Positions 33,799 to 42,559 of a stretch of DNA of 64,000 bases are shown piece after piece (the first letter of the stretch is position 1; each line of letters begins with the position of its first letter). A program made the translations under genes and the position numbers. Source of the DNA: Paraburkholderia nodosa DSM 21604. GTDB taxonomy: Bacteria > Pseudomonadota > Gammaproteobacteria > Burkholderiales > Burkholderiaceae. The notes under the pieces were generated by a model that worked only from the letters and a program-made list of their open reading frames with translations, made no database searches and was not told where the DNA came from. The DNA lies in NCBI RefSeq assembly GCF_000519185.1, contig NZ_JAFA01000033.1:33879-97878 (forward strand), read 5' to 3'.

Positions 33799-34295
33799 GC
33801 CAGCCCCAACTCGCGACGCCGCCCACACGGGATGACCTGATCGCGTTCGTCTATGAAGAAGCACGGCTGATCGACGACAAGCGCTTCGACGATTGGCTCG
33901 CGCTCTTCGCGGACGACGGCCACTACTGGATTCCGCTCGTGCCGGGCCAGCAGGACGGCATCGACCACGCGTCGCTGATGTACGAAGACCGCTTGCTGCT
34001 TCAACTGCGCATCGAGCGCATGCGCAGTCCGCGCGCTTTCTCCCTGCAGCCGGAAAGCCGTTGCCTGCACGTGCTGCAGTGTCCGGAAGTGCTGGCGCAG
34101 GATCACGACAGCGGTACGTACCTCACGCGCACCCGCTACCTCTACGTGGAGACGCGCGGCGACGATCAGCAGCTGTACGCCTGCACGGCTGAGCACACCC
34201 TGGTGCTGCGCGACGGCATGCTCAGGGTGCGCCAGAAGCGGGTCAACCTGCTGAACTGCGACGCCGCATTGCCGTCGATCCAGCTTTTTATGTAG
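33795..34295 (+). CDS. Rieske oxygenase beta subunit
   Basis: 166 residues with the NTF2-like cone fold of aromatic-ring-hydroxylating dioxygenase small subunits (LIAFVYEEARLIDDKRFDDW near 16-35 and FADDGHYWIPL). It has a structural role in alpha3beta3 hexamers. It is the only beta gene beside two alpha genes, overlapping the second alpha by ATGA. Last gene of the operon; a stem-loop follows at 34312. Confidence 0.92.
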   Translation: MSQPQLATPPTRDDLIAFVYEEARLIDDKRFDDWLALFADDGHYWIPLVPGQQDGIDHASLMYEDRLLLQLRIERMRSPRAFSLQPESRCLHVLQCPEVLAQDHDSGTYLTRTRYLYVETRGDDQQLYACTAEHTLVLRDGMLRVRQKRVNLLNCDAALPSIQLFM

Positions 34296-34311
34296 GGCTA
34301 CGGGCGCGGCG

Positions 34312-34339
34312 CGCGGCAGGGACCAGGATGACTGCCGCG
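34312..34339 (+). terminator. Stem-loop at the end of the aromatic operon
   Basis: CGCGGCAG (34312-34319) pairs with CTGCCGCG (34332-34339) across a 12-nt loop, 17 bp after the last stop. No T run follows, so it may be a Rho-dependent or RNA-stabilising hairpin. Confidence 0.5.
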
Positions 34340-34402
34340 GCGCGCGAGATGAACCGATCGATTCACGTTTTCCCTACTTCATGTTGATCATTGAAGTATC
34401 TG

Positions 34403-34416
34403 TGGTATCGTTCCCA
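34403..34416. promoter_or_regulatory. LacI-type operator before the regulator gene
   Basis: TGGTATCGTTCCCA matches 12 of 14 positions of the perfect palindrome found before the transporter gene (35542-35557). It lies 34 bp before the regulator start, fitting autoregulation. Confidence 0.55.
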
Positions 34417-34449
34417 AATCAACCGTACGAGATGAGCAGGAGACCAGCC

Positions 34450-35508
34450 ATGGAGGCCCTCAACGGACGCAGGCCGACCGTCATCGACGTAGCGAAGCGT
34501 GCAGGGGTTTCCAAGAGTACGGCGGCCCGCGTGCTGTCGGACGCGCCTAACATTTCCGATTCGGCGCGGGAGCAGGTACTGCTTGCTGCGAAAGCACTCG
34601 GCTATACGCGCAATGAGTTGGCGGTCAGCATGCGTTCGGGCCGTAGCGGCATGCTGGGACTGGTCTTGCCGGACATCGCGAATCCATTTTGGGGCGAGGT
34701 TGCGCGGGGTGCGCAGGACCGGGCTGCGGATGCAGGTGTTTCCATCCTGATTTTTTCGTCCAACTGGAGCGCGGAAAAAGAAAAGATGCATTTGAGCACC
34801 ATGATGCAGGCGCGTGTTGATGGCGCGATCATCAATCCAGTCGCAGACGAACTCGGCGATTTCGAGCGTTTTGGATTGCCTTGCATCATGATTGGATCGA
34901 GTGCCGAGCGGTTTCCCGACAGTGCTTCGGTCGGCTCGGACATTGCACAAGGTGTGAGTCTCGGCATGGATTACCTGCGCGCCAGGGGCCATTTTCGGCC
35001 CGCCCTCATTGTGGGACAGCGCACGCGCCTTGCCCGTGCGCGGTTCTTGCGCGCGGTACACGAACACTGCCTCAAGCATGACATCGATCCTGTCACACTG
35101 CCGGTGGAAGACGCCGACTACACGACGGAAGGCGGAGCACTCGCGATGCGACGTCTGCTCGAGAGGCATGAGGGCGGGCATTTATGTGTGTTTGCCGCGA
35201 ACGACCTCATGGCTCTCGGGGCGATGGGCGCCGTTCGAGAGGCGGGTTTGCACTGTCCACGAGAGGTTTCGATTCTTGGCTTCGACGGCATTCAGGCGGG
35301 CGTATTCGCCTGGCCAGGCCTCACGACGATTGAAAAGCCCGCTCGTCAGATCGGCGCCGAGGCTGTTGCGCAACTACTCAAACGCGGTGTCGAGGCAGCC
35401 CACGGCACGCGGATTTATCTGCCATGCACGTTAATTGAACGTGGATCGATTGCCGATCTACGTCGCGCATCTATGCGGGACTCCGCGGCTCCGGGGGAGA
35501 GCCGCTGA
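34450..35508 (+). CDS. LacI-family transcriptional regulator
   Basis: 352 residues. An N-terminal LacI helix-turn-helix, TVIDVAKRAGVSKSTAARVL at about 9-28, is followed by the hinge helix and a periplasmic-binding-like effector domain (LGLVLPDIANPFWGEVARG near 67-85). ATG 34450 is chosen for the AGGAG 7 nt upstream; the frame is open to 34381. Operators on both sides (34403, 35542) suggest that it represses itself and the following transporter/glycohydrolase operon and releases on binding a sugar or nucleoside-like effector. Confidence 0.9.
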   Translation: MEALNGRRPTVIDVAKRAGVSKSTAARVLSDAPNISDSAREQVLLAAKALGYTRNELAVSMRSGRSGMLGLVLPDIANPFWGEVARGAQDRAADAGVSILIFSSNWSAEKEKMHLSTMMQARVDGAIINPVADELGDFERFGLPCIMIGSSAERFPDSASVGSDIAQGVSLGMDYLRARGHFRPALIVGQRTRLARARFLRAVHEHCLKHDIDPVTLPVEDADYTTEGGALAMRRLLERHEGGHLCVFAANDLMALGAMGAVREAGLHCPREVSILGFDGIQAGVFAWPGLTTIEKPARQIGAEAVAQLLKRGVEAAHGTRIYLPCTLIERGSIADLRRASMRDSAAPGESR

Positions 35509-35541
35509 GACGCAGGGGTATCGATATATTTTTTTCACAAA

Positions 35542-35557
35542 ATGGGAACGTTCCCAT
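35542..35557. promoter_or_regulatory. Perfect 16-bp LacI-type operator
   Basis: ATGGGAACGTTCCCAT is a perfect palindrome 41 bp before the transporter start, with the central CG typical of LacI-family sites. Together with the related site at 34403 it defines the likely regulon. Confidence 0.75.
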
Positions 35558-35598
35558 AGCAATCACAAAGCCAAAACCCATTGGAGGAGACAGGAACC

Positions 35599-36957
35599 AT
35601 GTTGACCGTTCAACCAGTCGTCCAGCCGCCCGACAGAACATACCTTCGGCCCATGATGACCATCGGCATGCTGTACTTCGTGACCGGGGCCTTCAGTTGG
35701 CTCAATGGGCCTTTGACAGTCTTCGTCAAATTGGCCTTCAGACTCGATGATGCCCAGGCGCTCCTGATTACCGTCGTCTTCTATGTCCCATATTTCGTGT
35801 TCGCATTGCCGTATGCCGCTGCGCTGAAGCGAATCGGGATGAAAAGAGGGATGGCGGCGGGCCTGGGCGTCATGTCGATCGGTGCGCTGTCCTTCAGCTG
35901 GTTCGTTGGCGCGCACAGCTACCCCGGCGTACTTGCAAGCCTCTTGGTGATCGGAACGGGCTTGTCCTTGATGCAGACCGCCTACAACCCGTACGTCAGC
36001 ATTCTGGGACCGATCGACAGCGCGGCGCGGCGTGTGGCTACCATGGGAATCTGCAACAAGACCGCCGGTATCCTTGCGCCCTACGTATTCGGCGCATTGG
36101 TAATGGGTAGCGTGGGCGAATTCGTCAACCAGGTCAAAGCCGCGCCGACAGCAGCACATGCCGACGCTCTGCTCAACGCATTTGCCGCCAGATTGCACGG
36201 GCCGTATCTCACGCTCGCGGCCATTCTCGCGGTACTCGCGGTTTTTATTGCATTTTCGTCCCTCCCCGACATCAAGCCATCGGAAGTCAATGTCGCCGCG
36301 CACAATGGTCATTCCGCGCGCAGCATCTTTTCATTTCCTCATCTTTGGTTGGGAGTGCTTTGCATCTTTACGTACATAGGCGCAGAAGTGCTGGCCGGTG
36401 ACGCGATAGGTCTCTACGGACAGAGCCTGAATCTGCCGCTCGATGCGACCAAACACTTCACGTCTTATACGATGTCCGCGATGCTGGTTGGCTACCTGGT
36501 CGGGCTCGTCCTCGTGCCGCGCTTCATATCGCAGCAGCGCTATCTGGTCGTTTCCGCGCTGATTGGCGTGCTACTCAGCGCTGGCGCATACGTCTCTCAC
36601 GGCTATACGTCGATTGCTTTCATCGCTGCGCTGGGCTTTGCGCACGCGATGATGTGGCCAGCAATTTTTCCGCTAGCGATCAAAGGCCTGGGCCGCTTTA
36701 CCGAAACCGGATCGGCATTGCTGATTATGGGAATCGTGGGCGGAGCCGTGATGCCCCAACTCTTCGCACACCTGAAGCGAGTGTATGACTTTCAGTTGGT
36801 GTACATGGTGCTCACCGTGTCGTGCTACCTGTACATCGTGTACTACGGTTTTCACGGCCATATGGTGGGGAAACGTGCGTCGAGCGTAACGAGCACGTCC
36901 AAAACGCAATGGGCCCTACAGGGCCGTGACGGAAACAAGGATAAGGAGAACGTATGA
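35599..36957 (+). CDS. MFS sugar transporter of the FHS (FucP/GluP-like) family
   Basis: 452 residues and about 12 helices. YFVTGAFSWLNGPLTVFVK near 18-36, the stretch QTAYNPYVSILGP near 126, and the pattern NPY in helix 4 are as in FHS-family symporters (fucose, galactose/glucose and related). ATG 35599 has GGAGGAG upstream; the open frame begins at a TTG at 35581. It overlaps the glycohydrolase-fold gene by ATGA, so it likely imports that enzyme's substrate or a related sugar. Confidence 0.85.
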   Translation: MLTVQPVVQPPDRTYLRPMMTIGMLYFVTGAFSWLNGPLTVFVKLAFRLDDAQALLITVVFYVPYFVFALPYAAALKRIGMKRGMAAGLGVMSIGALSFSWFVGAHSYPGVLASLLVIGTGLSLMQTAYNPYVSILGPIDSAARRVATMGICNKTAGILAPYVFGALVMGSVGEFVNQVKAAPTAAHADALLNAFAARLHGPYLTLAAILAVLAVFIAFSSLPDIKPSEVNVAAHNGHSARSIFSFPHLWLGVLCIFTYIGAEVLAGDAIGLYGQSLNLPLDATKHFTSYTMSAMLVGYLVGLVLVPRFISQQRYLVVSALIGVLLSAGAYVSHGYTSIAFIAALGFAHAMMWPAIFPLAIKGLGRFTETGSALLIMGIVGGAVMPQLFAHLKRVYDFQLVYMVLTVSCYLYIVYYGFHGHMVGKRASSVTSTSKTQWALQGRDGNKDKENV

Positions 36958-38129
36958 GCATTGCCCACCAGTCACTGCAGGACCGTATCCGTGGACTCGT
37001 GTACGGGGTCGCGTACGGCGATGCGCTCGGAGCCACGGTCGAGAAACTGTCGGCGTCGCAAATCCGTGAGCGCTTCGGGCGAGTCACTTCGATCAATACC
37101 GAATGGCATCGTGCGAAAGATGACGAAGCCGGCCGCAAGGGACGCATACGCGGAGGCGGCATTGTCACCGACGACACCTTCATGGTGCTTTCGCTGATGA
37201 GTGTTTACAACGAGGTCGGTCGGCACCTCGACGCTTGGGATATGGCCGATGCGATGGTGCGCCAGATCGCCTGGATTCCGCGATGGATACCCGAACTGCA
37301 GCGCGAGACAGTACTGATCGAGCGACTGTTTTATCCGGAAAAATGGATCTATCTGCGGCATCAACTCGCTTCCTGCGATCCGCGTCAAGGAGGAATCGGG
37401 AACATGGTCAACTGCGGTGCGGCCATGTACATCGCGCCGATTGGCGCAATCAACGCCGGCGATCCCAAGGGCGCCTATGACGAAGCGATCGCATTTGCCA
37501 GCGGGCATCAGGAGAGCTATGGGCTTGAAGCAGCCGGTGTGCTCGCCAGTGCGGTAGCCGCGGCGTTCGTGCCTGGCGTCGCGATCGAAGCGGTTGTCGA
37601 TGCAGCGCTCGACGTCGCAAAGGACGGCACGCGTGCAGCAATCGACGCGATCGCCGATGCCGCTGTGAGACTGCGTGGCAAAGACTACGAGACGGTGGTC
37701 ACGGAATTTCACCGGATCATCGGACGCTTCTCGCCGATTGGTGACGATGTCGAGCATACCGCGAGAAAAGCCGGCATTGCGTCCGACGCCTACCGGCCCT
37801 CGCGGCGCCTTTCGATCGAGGAATTGCCGCTGGCGCTCGGCTTCATCCTGACGAACTGCGGCGACTTCCATCAGGCGATCGAGGACGGCATCAATTCAGG
37901 ACGCGACACCGATTCGATTGGCGTGATGATCGGAGCGGTGCTGGGGGCAATGCATGGCAGCACCGTGATCGACGAACGTATTTGTCGACAACTTGACGAG
38001 GTGAACCGGCTGGATCTGCTGTCCGCTGCCGATTGCTTCGATCGAACGGTAAAGGCGGTCCATGAGACGGACCGTGCGTTCGCTGAAAAGAAGCTTAAGG
38101 TGCGCGCAGACCTGTCCTGGAACGGGTAG
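36954..38129 (+). CDS. ADP-ribosylglycohydrolase-fold enzyme
   Basis: 391 residues, all-helical ARH/DraG fold. The two-metal site is visible: GVAYGDALGATVE near 18-30, TDDTFM near 72-77 and GRDTDSIGVMIGAVLG near 317-332. The family removes ADP-ribose from proteins or cleaves small ribosides; members in sugar or nucleoside operons (compare the E. coli yegTUV arrangement of transporter, ARH protein and kinase) probably hydrolyse free N- or O-glycosides. No PfkB kinase is adjacent here. Translational coupling with the transporter and the LacI operator argue for small-molecule catabolism rather than protein de-modification. Confidence 0.85.
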   Translation: MSIAHQSLQDRIRGLVYGVAYGDALGATVEKLSASQIRERFGRVTSINTEWHRAKDDEAGRKGRIRGGGIVTDDTFMVLSLMSVYNEVGRHLDAWDMADAMVRQIAWIPRWIPELQRETVLIERLFYPEKWIYLRHQLASCDPRQGGIGNMVNCGAAMYIAPIGAINAGDPKGAYDEAIAFASGHQESYGLEAAGVLASAVAAAFVPGVAIEAVVDAALDVAKDGTRAAIDAIADAAVRLRGKDYETVVTEFHRIIGRFSPIGDDVEHTARKAGIASDAYRPSRRLSIEELPLALGFILTNCGDFHQAIEDGINSGRDTDSIGVMIGAVLGAMHGSTVIDERICRQLDEVNRLDLLSAADCFDRTVKAVHETDRAFAEKKLKVRADLSWNG

Positions 38130-38294
38130 GGAATCCTGACGCGTTTCGGCACGGACTAGTCAAGACTTTTGTTAGAGCTGTCAGCGTTCAGATCGAGCGC
38201 TCTTTCACATTGGTTAGTACTGCGAGTTATCAAATTAAATTTGACGAAGCATCGCAAGCCGTCTCGTTTATCAACCTTATTGGCAGACGACGTC

Positions 38295-39443
38295 ATGAGA
38301 GACAATATCCAATTCGCTGCAATTGCAGTCGCAACCGCAATGCTTGCATTGACTGGCATCGCGCGCGCACAGTCTAGCGTTACGCTCTATGGGGTCGTCG
38401 ACGACGGCCCGAGCTACACGAGCAATGCGGGTGGCCACGCTGGCTGGCAAATGGTCAGCGGAAGCGCGCAGGGAAGTCGCTGGGGTCTAAAGGGAATCGA
38501 AGACCTGGGAGGTGGCCTCACGACTATATTCCGGCTCGAGAACGGTTTTAACATCAATAACGGCACGCTCTCGCAGGGCGGACGGGAGTTCGGTCGTCAA
38601 GCGTATTTCGGATTGGCTTCGAGCACGCTAGGGACGCTGACGCTTGGTCGCCAACTCGACATGATCAATGACTATGTGGCGCCAATGACGGCGAACTCGT
38701 CGTGGGGTGGTTACGCCTTCTCGCATCCGTTTGATAACGACAATACGGACGGGTCGTTTCGCATCAACAACGCGATCAAGTACACCAGTGCGAACTATCT
38801 GGGTCTAAGTTTCGGGGCGACATACGCGTTCAGCAACGCAACGGGTTTCGCGCAAGACCGTGAATACAGTTTGGGGGTTCAGTACACGCACGGTCCGCTG
38901 GTTATCGCCGGCGCATACTCGAACGTCAACGGACTCGGCACCAGCACGAACGGCGCCGTCACGCCCGACACCGCGCCGTTCGTCGCGGATTCCCAGAAGA
39001 TAGCTGGCGCGGGAATCAAGTACGCTTTCGGCCCTGCGGCAGTCGCCTTCGTTTATACGTATACGGACATCAGCCAACCCGTAATGAACAACCTCGTCCG
39101 CGCAACACTGAACGGCACCAGTTTGAGGTTCAGTAACTACGAAATCAACGGGACATACCAGTTGACTCCGCAGTTCTCCGTTATGGCGATGTACACCTTT
39201 ACACATGGCGACTACGCCGCGAGCAACGGTACCGTCCGCCCGAACTGGAACGAGGTTGGGGTGATGGGCGACTACCTGCTATCGAAGCGCACGGACGTGT
39301 ATATCCAGGGCGTGTGGCAGCATGTGAGCGGCGTGGCTGATGACATGGGCGGAATGAGCGGGGCGTTGATACTCGGCAGTGCAGGGCAGTCGAGTACGGC
39401 TAGCCAGGTGCTCGTGCATGTGGGATTGCGGCACAGATTCTGA
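38295..39443 (+). CDS. Gram-negative porin (OmpC-like), second copy
   Basis: 382 residues. Signal peptide 1-25 (cleavage near ARA-QS), mature start QSSVTLYGVVDDG, the blocks SRWGLKGIEDLGGGL and GREFGRQAYFGL, and a terminal Phe in GLRHRF. It is diverged from the porin at 14404 in the loops. It lies 165 bp after the glycohydrolase gene and may be part of the same uptake system or separately transcribed; no LacI-type site was found upstream. Confidence 0.9.
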   Translation: MRDNIQFAAIAVATAMLALTGIARAQSSVTLYGVVDDGPSYTSNAGGHAGWQMVSGSAQGSRWGLKGIEDLGGGLTTIFRLENGFNINNGTLSQGGREFGRQAYFGLASSTLGTLTLGRQLDMINDYVAPMTANSSWGGYAFSHPFDNDNTDGSFRINNAIKYTSANYLGLSFGATYAFSNATGFAQDREYSLGVQYTHGPLVIAGAYSNVNGLGTSTNGAVTPDTAPFVADSQKIAGAGIKYAFGPAAVAFVYTYTDISQPVMNNLVRATLNGTSLRFSNYEINGTYQLTPQFSVMAMYTFTHGDYAASNGTVRPNWNEVGVMGDYLLSKRTDVYIQGVWQHVSGVADDMGGMSGALILGSAGQSSTASQVLVHVGLRHRF

Positions 39444-39539
39444 GTGCGCTAACCGGTGGTTTTCCGTCAATCGCTCGATTGAGGGAGTGGCGAGATGGGT
39501 ATCGGTGCCGCCGTGCGGCCAGGCCGATCAGGGCTCCCG

Positions 39540-40742
39540 CTACAACGCTCTTCGCTCCTGCCAGCAGCGTAGGCCGAATAGCGGCACGAGTGCGTAAGCA
39601 TGGTCGAGCATATCCGACTGCAGGCTTTCGTAGGGCTCCCAGCGCGTCTCGCCAACGTAGAGAAAGATCTCCAGCGCGATCACGGGCTGGCTCGACTGGA
39701 CCTGGCGGATGACCAGCGGCATGTCGCGGCGCACTGCCGGATGGTCACGAAAATACGCGGTCAGACAAAGCCGGTACAGGCCGAGGTTCGTGCGGCGCTG
39801 GGTTCCTCCCGGGACATATGACGCAAGCGGCCGGTCGATATCGTTGCGCAACCGGGCGAGCAGGGACTCGTCGGGAAGGCGAACGGTATCGGCATCGAAA
39901 TGGATTGCATGCCTGACGCGCCTGCTGCCCGATTCAGTCATGCCGCGCCAGTTCCTCATACTATTGGCTAGCAATACGTAGCTTGGCAGCATGACGATCG
40001 AATTGTCGAAATTCCGCACCTTGATCGTGTTCAGTGCGATGTCGATCACGGTGCCGTCGGCGACGAAGCCGGGCACTTCGATCCAGTCACCCACCCGCAC
40101 CATGTCGTAGACGGTGAGCTGGATGCTCGCCACGAAGCCGAGCAGCGAATCGCGGAAGATGATGATCAGGAGAGCCGTCATGGCGCTGAGGCCGGTGAGG
40201 AAGTAGGCCGGCGACCGTTCCAGCAAAACAGAGATCCCCGCGATCAGTGCGATCACGTAGAGTACGATCGTTGCGATCTGCAAAAAGCTTTTGATCGGCC
40301 GCTCGCTCGCAGTCGGGAAGTGACTGTAGCGCTCGGCGACGCTGTTGAGGAACGCGAGCGCAGCGCGCAGGAGCGTGTACACCATATAGCAGGCCGCGAG
40401 CAACGCCAGTGGATGCCCGAGCGCCGCGATCAGCGGAAATGTGAGGCCGGAAAGCAGGGGAGCGGCCGCATAGAGGATCATGGCGGGCACGAGTGGCGCG
40501 AGCCGATGGAACACCTTGTGGGACTCGGCGGCGCGCAGCCACTTGCGTTGCGGCTGGCGCGCAAGGCGGCCGACGATCATCAGCATGACTGTGCGCGTCA
40601 CGTAGTAGCAAATCGCACTCGCCAGCAAGATCGCGAGCAGCAAGGCTACAACAAGCAGAACCGCGACAGTCATGCTGTCGGTATAGATGTGGAAGTGATG
40701 CCAGTCGGGCCCGCCCTCGATACGCAGTTGCCTGTCGAACAT
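39540..40742 (-). CDS. MscS-family mechanosensitive channel (YbdG-like)
   Basis: 400 residues: five or so N-terminal membrane helices, a pore-lining helix region (ALLIIIFRDSLLGFVASIQL near 196-215), the MscS beta domain (VGDWIEVPGFVADGTVIDIALNTIKV split over about 223-248) and a C-terminal alpha/beta domain. Length and layout resemble E. coli YbdG, a miniconductance channel protecting against osmotic shock. ATG 40742 is chosen for GGAGGG upstream, although the frame is open to 40796. It is convergent with the porin. Confidence 0.88.
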   Translation of the reverse strand: MFDRQLRIEGGPDWHHFHIYTDSMTVAVLLVVALLLAILLASAICYYVTRTVMLMIVGRLARQPQRKWLRAAESHKVFHRLAPLVPAMILYAAAPLLSGLTFPLIAALGHPLALLAACYMVYTLLRAALAFLNSVAERYSHFPTASERPIKSFLQIATIVLYVIALIAGISVLLERSPAYFLTGLSAMTALLIIIFRDSLLGFVASIQLTVYDMVRVGDWIEVPGFVADGTVIDIALNTIKVRNFDNSIVMLPSYVLLANSMRNWRGMTESGSRRVRHAIHFDADTVRLPDESLLARLRNDIDRPLASYVPGGTQRRTNLGLYRLCLTAYFRDHPAVRRDMPLVIRQVQSSQPVIALEIFLYVGETRWEPYESLQSDMLDHAYALVPLFGLRCWQERRAL

Positions 40743-41051
40743 GGGTTCCCTCCAGTGCCGGCAACCGATTTCGCCGGGCATGTTCCATCTGGCCAATGGT
40801 GCGGGACGCTGCGGTGGCTCGAGCGCGCCGCCTGCGGCGGCAGCGTGCGAAGCGATGCGGGCGGGTCGGACTGGGCCGCTGGCGGACAGTACGGATTGTT
40901 ATTGTAGCGGCGTCGTCAGCGGTAGATTATTGCATGGCCGCAGGTATCGGGAATGGCTATCTGGCCATCGCGGGCGCATGCTCGGGGCGAGCTGGAAGCA
41001 CAAATGCCGGTCTCAATGCGACAGGTTCCGGTGCGTTGGCAGTGGAGCCGC
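40743..41051. other. Intergenic region between MscS and xylulokinase genes
   Basis: 309 bp without a convincing gene. GCCGCC-TGC-GGCGGC at 40827-40841 is a perfect 6-bp hairpin that could end transcription from the polyol operon; no T tract follows on the minus strand. Small open frames here lack ribosome sites. Confidence 0.45.
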
Positions 41052-42512
41052 TCAGGCACGAAACTCGGATTTCAGCACCTGATAGAGCCGCCTATACCGT
41101 TCGAACCGGTCTCCCAGCACGCTCCGAAGTCCTGTTTCAGGCTCGTATCGTGCAAGGACAGCGGGCGCTTTGACCACTGCAGCGAGTTCTTCCCGTGTGC
41201 ACGCGAGACGAGCGAGGCGACTTGCTCCAAGCGCCGCTCCGAGTTCGCTCCCTTCGTTTCGATTGAGTTCGAAGCCCAGCGTGCAAGCGCAGAGTTTTCC
41301 CCAGAACGCGCTGCGCGAACCGCCGCCGATCAACGCGGCTGCGGTGAGCGTCGTGCCCGCTCCCCGCAGCGCCGCATATCCATCTGCCATCGCGAACGCG
41401 ACGCCTTCCATCACGCTGTATGCGAGATGCTGGGGGCCATGCGTCGAAGTCATCCCGTAGAAGACACCTTTTGCCGCGGCATCGTTGTGCGGCGTCCGCT
41501 CCCCGTTCAAATAGGGAAGGAAAATCGGCGCGGCGGCGCTTTGTCCCGAGGGGGCCATCTCTATCAGTTCGGCAACGCTGCTCCTGAGCAAGCCGGACAG
41601 CCAGTGCAGGCTCGCCGCTGCGCTGAGGATGACGCTCATTTGATGCCAATGCCGCGGCACGCAATGGCAGAACGCATGGACCGCCTGCGCCGGGTTCGGT
41701 GCATAGTTGGCAGTCGCGGCGAAGAGCACGCCCGACGTTCCCAGCGAGAGAAACGCATCGCCCGGCCGGGCAACGCCAATGCCGACCGCGCTCGCGGCGT
41801 TGTCACCGGCGCCGCCACAAACCGTCACGCTGCCATTGAGGCCCCACTCGCGCTGAAGTTCTCCCCGCAACTGGGCCGCGGGCTCGCTGCCCTCAACCAG
41901 CCGGGGCATGTGCTCCCTCGACAAGCCGGTCGCGTTGAGCATGCGGTCGGACCAGTCGCGTTTTGCGACGTCAAGCCATAGCGTCCCCGAGGCGTCGGAC
42001 ATGTCGGACGTAAACTCGCCAGTCAGACGCCATGCGATGTAATCCTTCGGAAGCAGCACTTTTTGCACTGCACGAAAAACGGCTGGCTCGTACTTCGAAA
42101 TCCAGAGCAGCTTGGGCGCCGTGAAGCCCGGCATGGCCTGATTCCCGGTGATATTGCGCGAATCGGGCACGAGCGCCTCGAGTTCGACGCACTCCGCGTA
42201 CGCGCGTGTGTCATTCCACAGAATCGCCGGACGCAGCACGTTGCCGCTGCGATCGAGTAGCGTCGCACCATGCATCTGGCCGGAAAGGCCAATCCCGCGC
42301 AGCGCCCTGAACGCGCGAGGTTGCTCGCTGCGCAGAGCCGCGATGGCGTCGAGCGTAGCGTTCCACCAATCCTGGGGACTCTGCTCCGACCACAGGGGGT
42401 GAGGGTTCTCGACGCGCAGCCGGGCCCGGCTGCTGGCGATGACGTTCGATTCGGCATCGGTAAGCACAACCTTTACCTCGGACGTGCCGAGATCGATTCC
42501 CAGATAACTCAA
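41052..42512 (-). CDS. xylB: Xylulokinase
   Basis: 486 residues, FGGY carbohydrate kinase. YLGIDLGTSEVKVVL at the N-terminus, GLSGQMHGATLLD near 74-86 (xylulose-type substrate site) and GGGSRSAFWGKLCA near 395 (ATP domain) are typical of XylB. It phosphorylates D-xylulose made by the dehydrogenase at 44684. The first codon that gives the expected N-terminus is TTG 42512, with only a weak GGGAA upstream; no ATG is available in frame. Last gene of the polyol operon, 47 bp after the regulator gene. Confidence 0.92.
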   Translation of the reverse strand: MSYLGIDLGTSEVKVVLTDAESNVIASSRARLRVENPHPLWSEQSPQDWWNATLDAIAALRSEQPRAFRALRGIGLSGQMHGATLLDRSGNVLRPAILWNDTRAYAECVELEALVPDSRNITGNQAMPGFTAPKLLWISKYEPAVFRAVQKVLLPKDYIAWRLTGEFTSDMSDASGTLWLDVAKRDWSDRMLNATGLSREHMPRLVEGSEPAAQLRGELQREWGLNGSVTVCGGAGDNAASAVGIGVARPGDAFLSLGTSGVLFAATANYAPNPAQAVHAFCHCVPRHWHQMSVILSAAASLHWLSGLLRSSVAELIEMAPSGQSAAAPIFLPYLNGERTPHNDAAAKGVFYGMTSTHGPQHLAYSVMEGVAFAMADGYAALRGAGTTLTAAALIGGGSRSAFWGKLCACTLGFELNRNEGSELGAALGASRLARLACTREELAAVVKAPAVLARYEPETGLRSVLGDRFERYRRLYQVLKSEFRA

Positions 42513-42559
42513 TGTGGATTCCCGACGGTGAGCAGGCGGGCGCGCCGCCTGGCAAGTTC

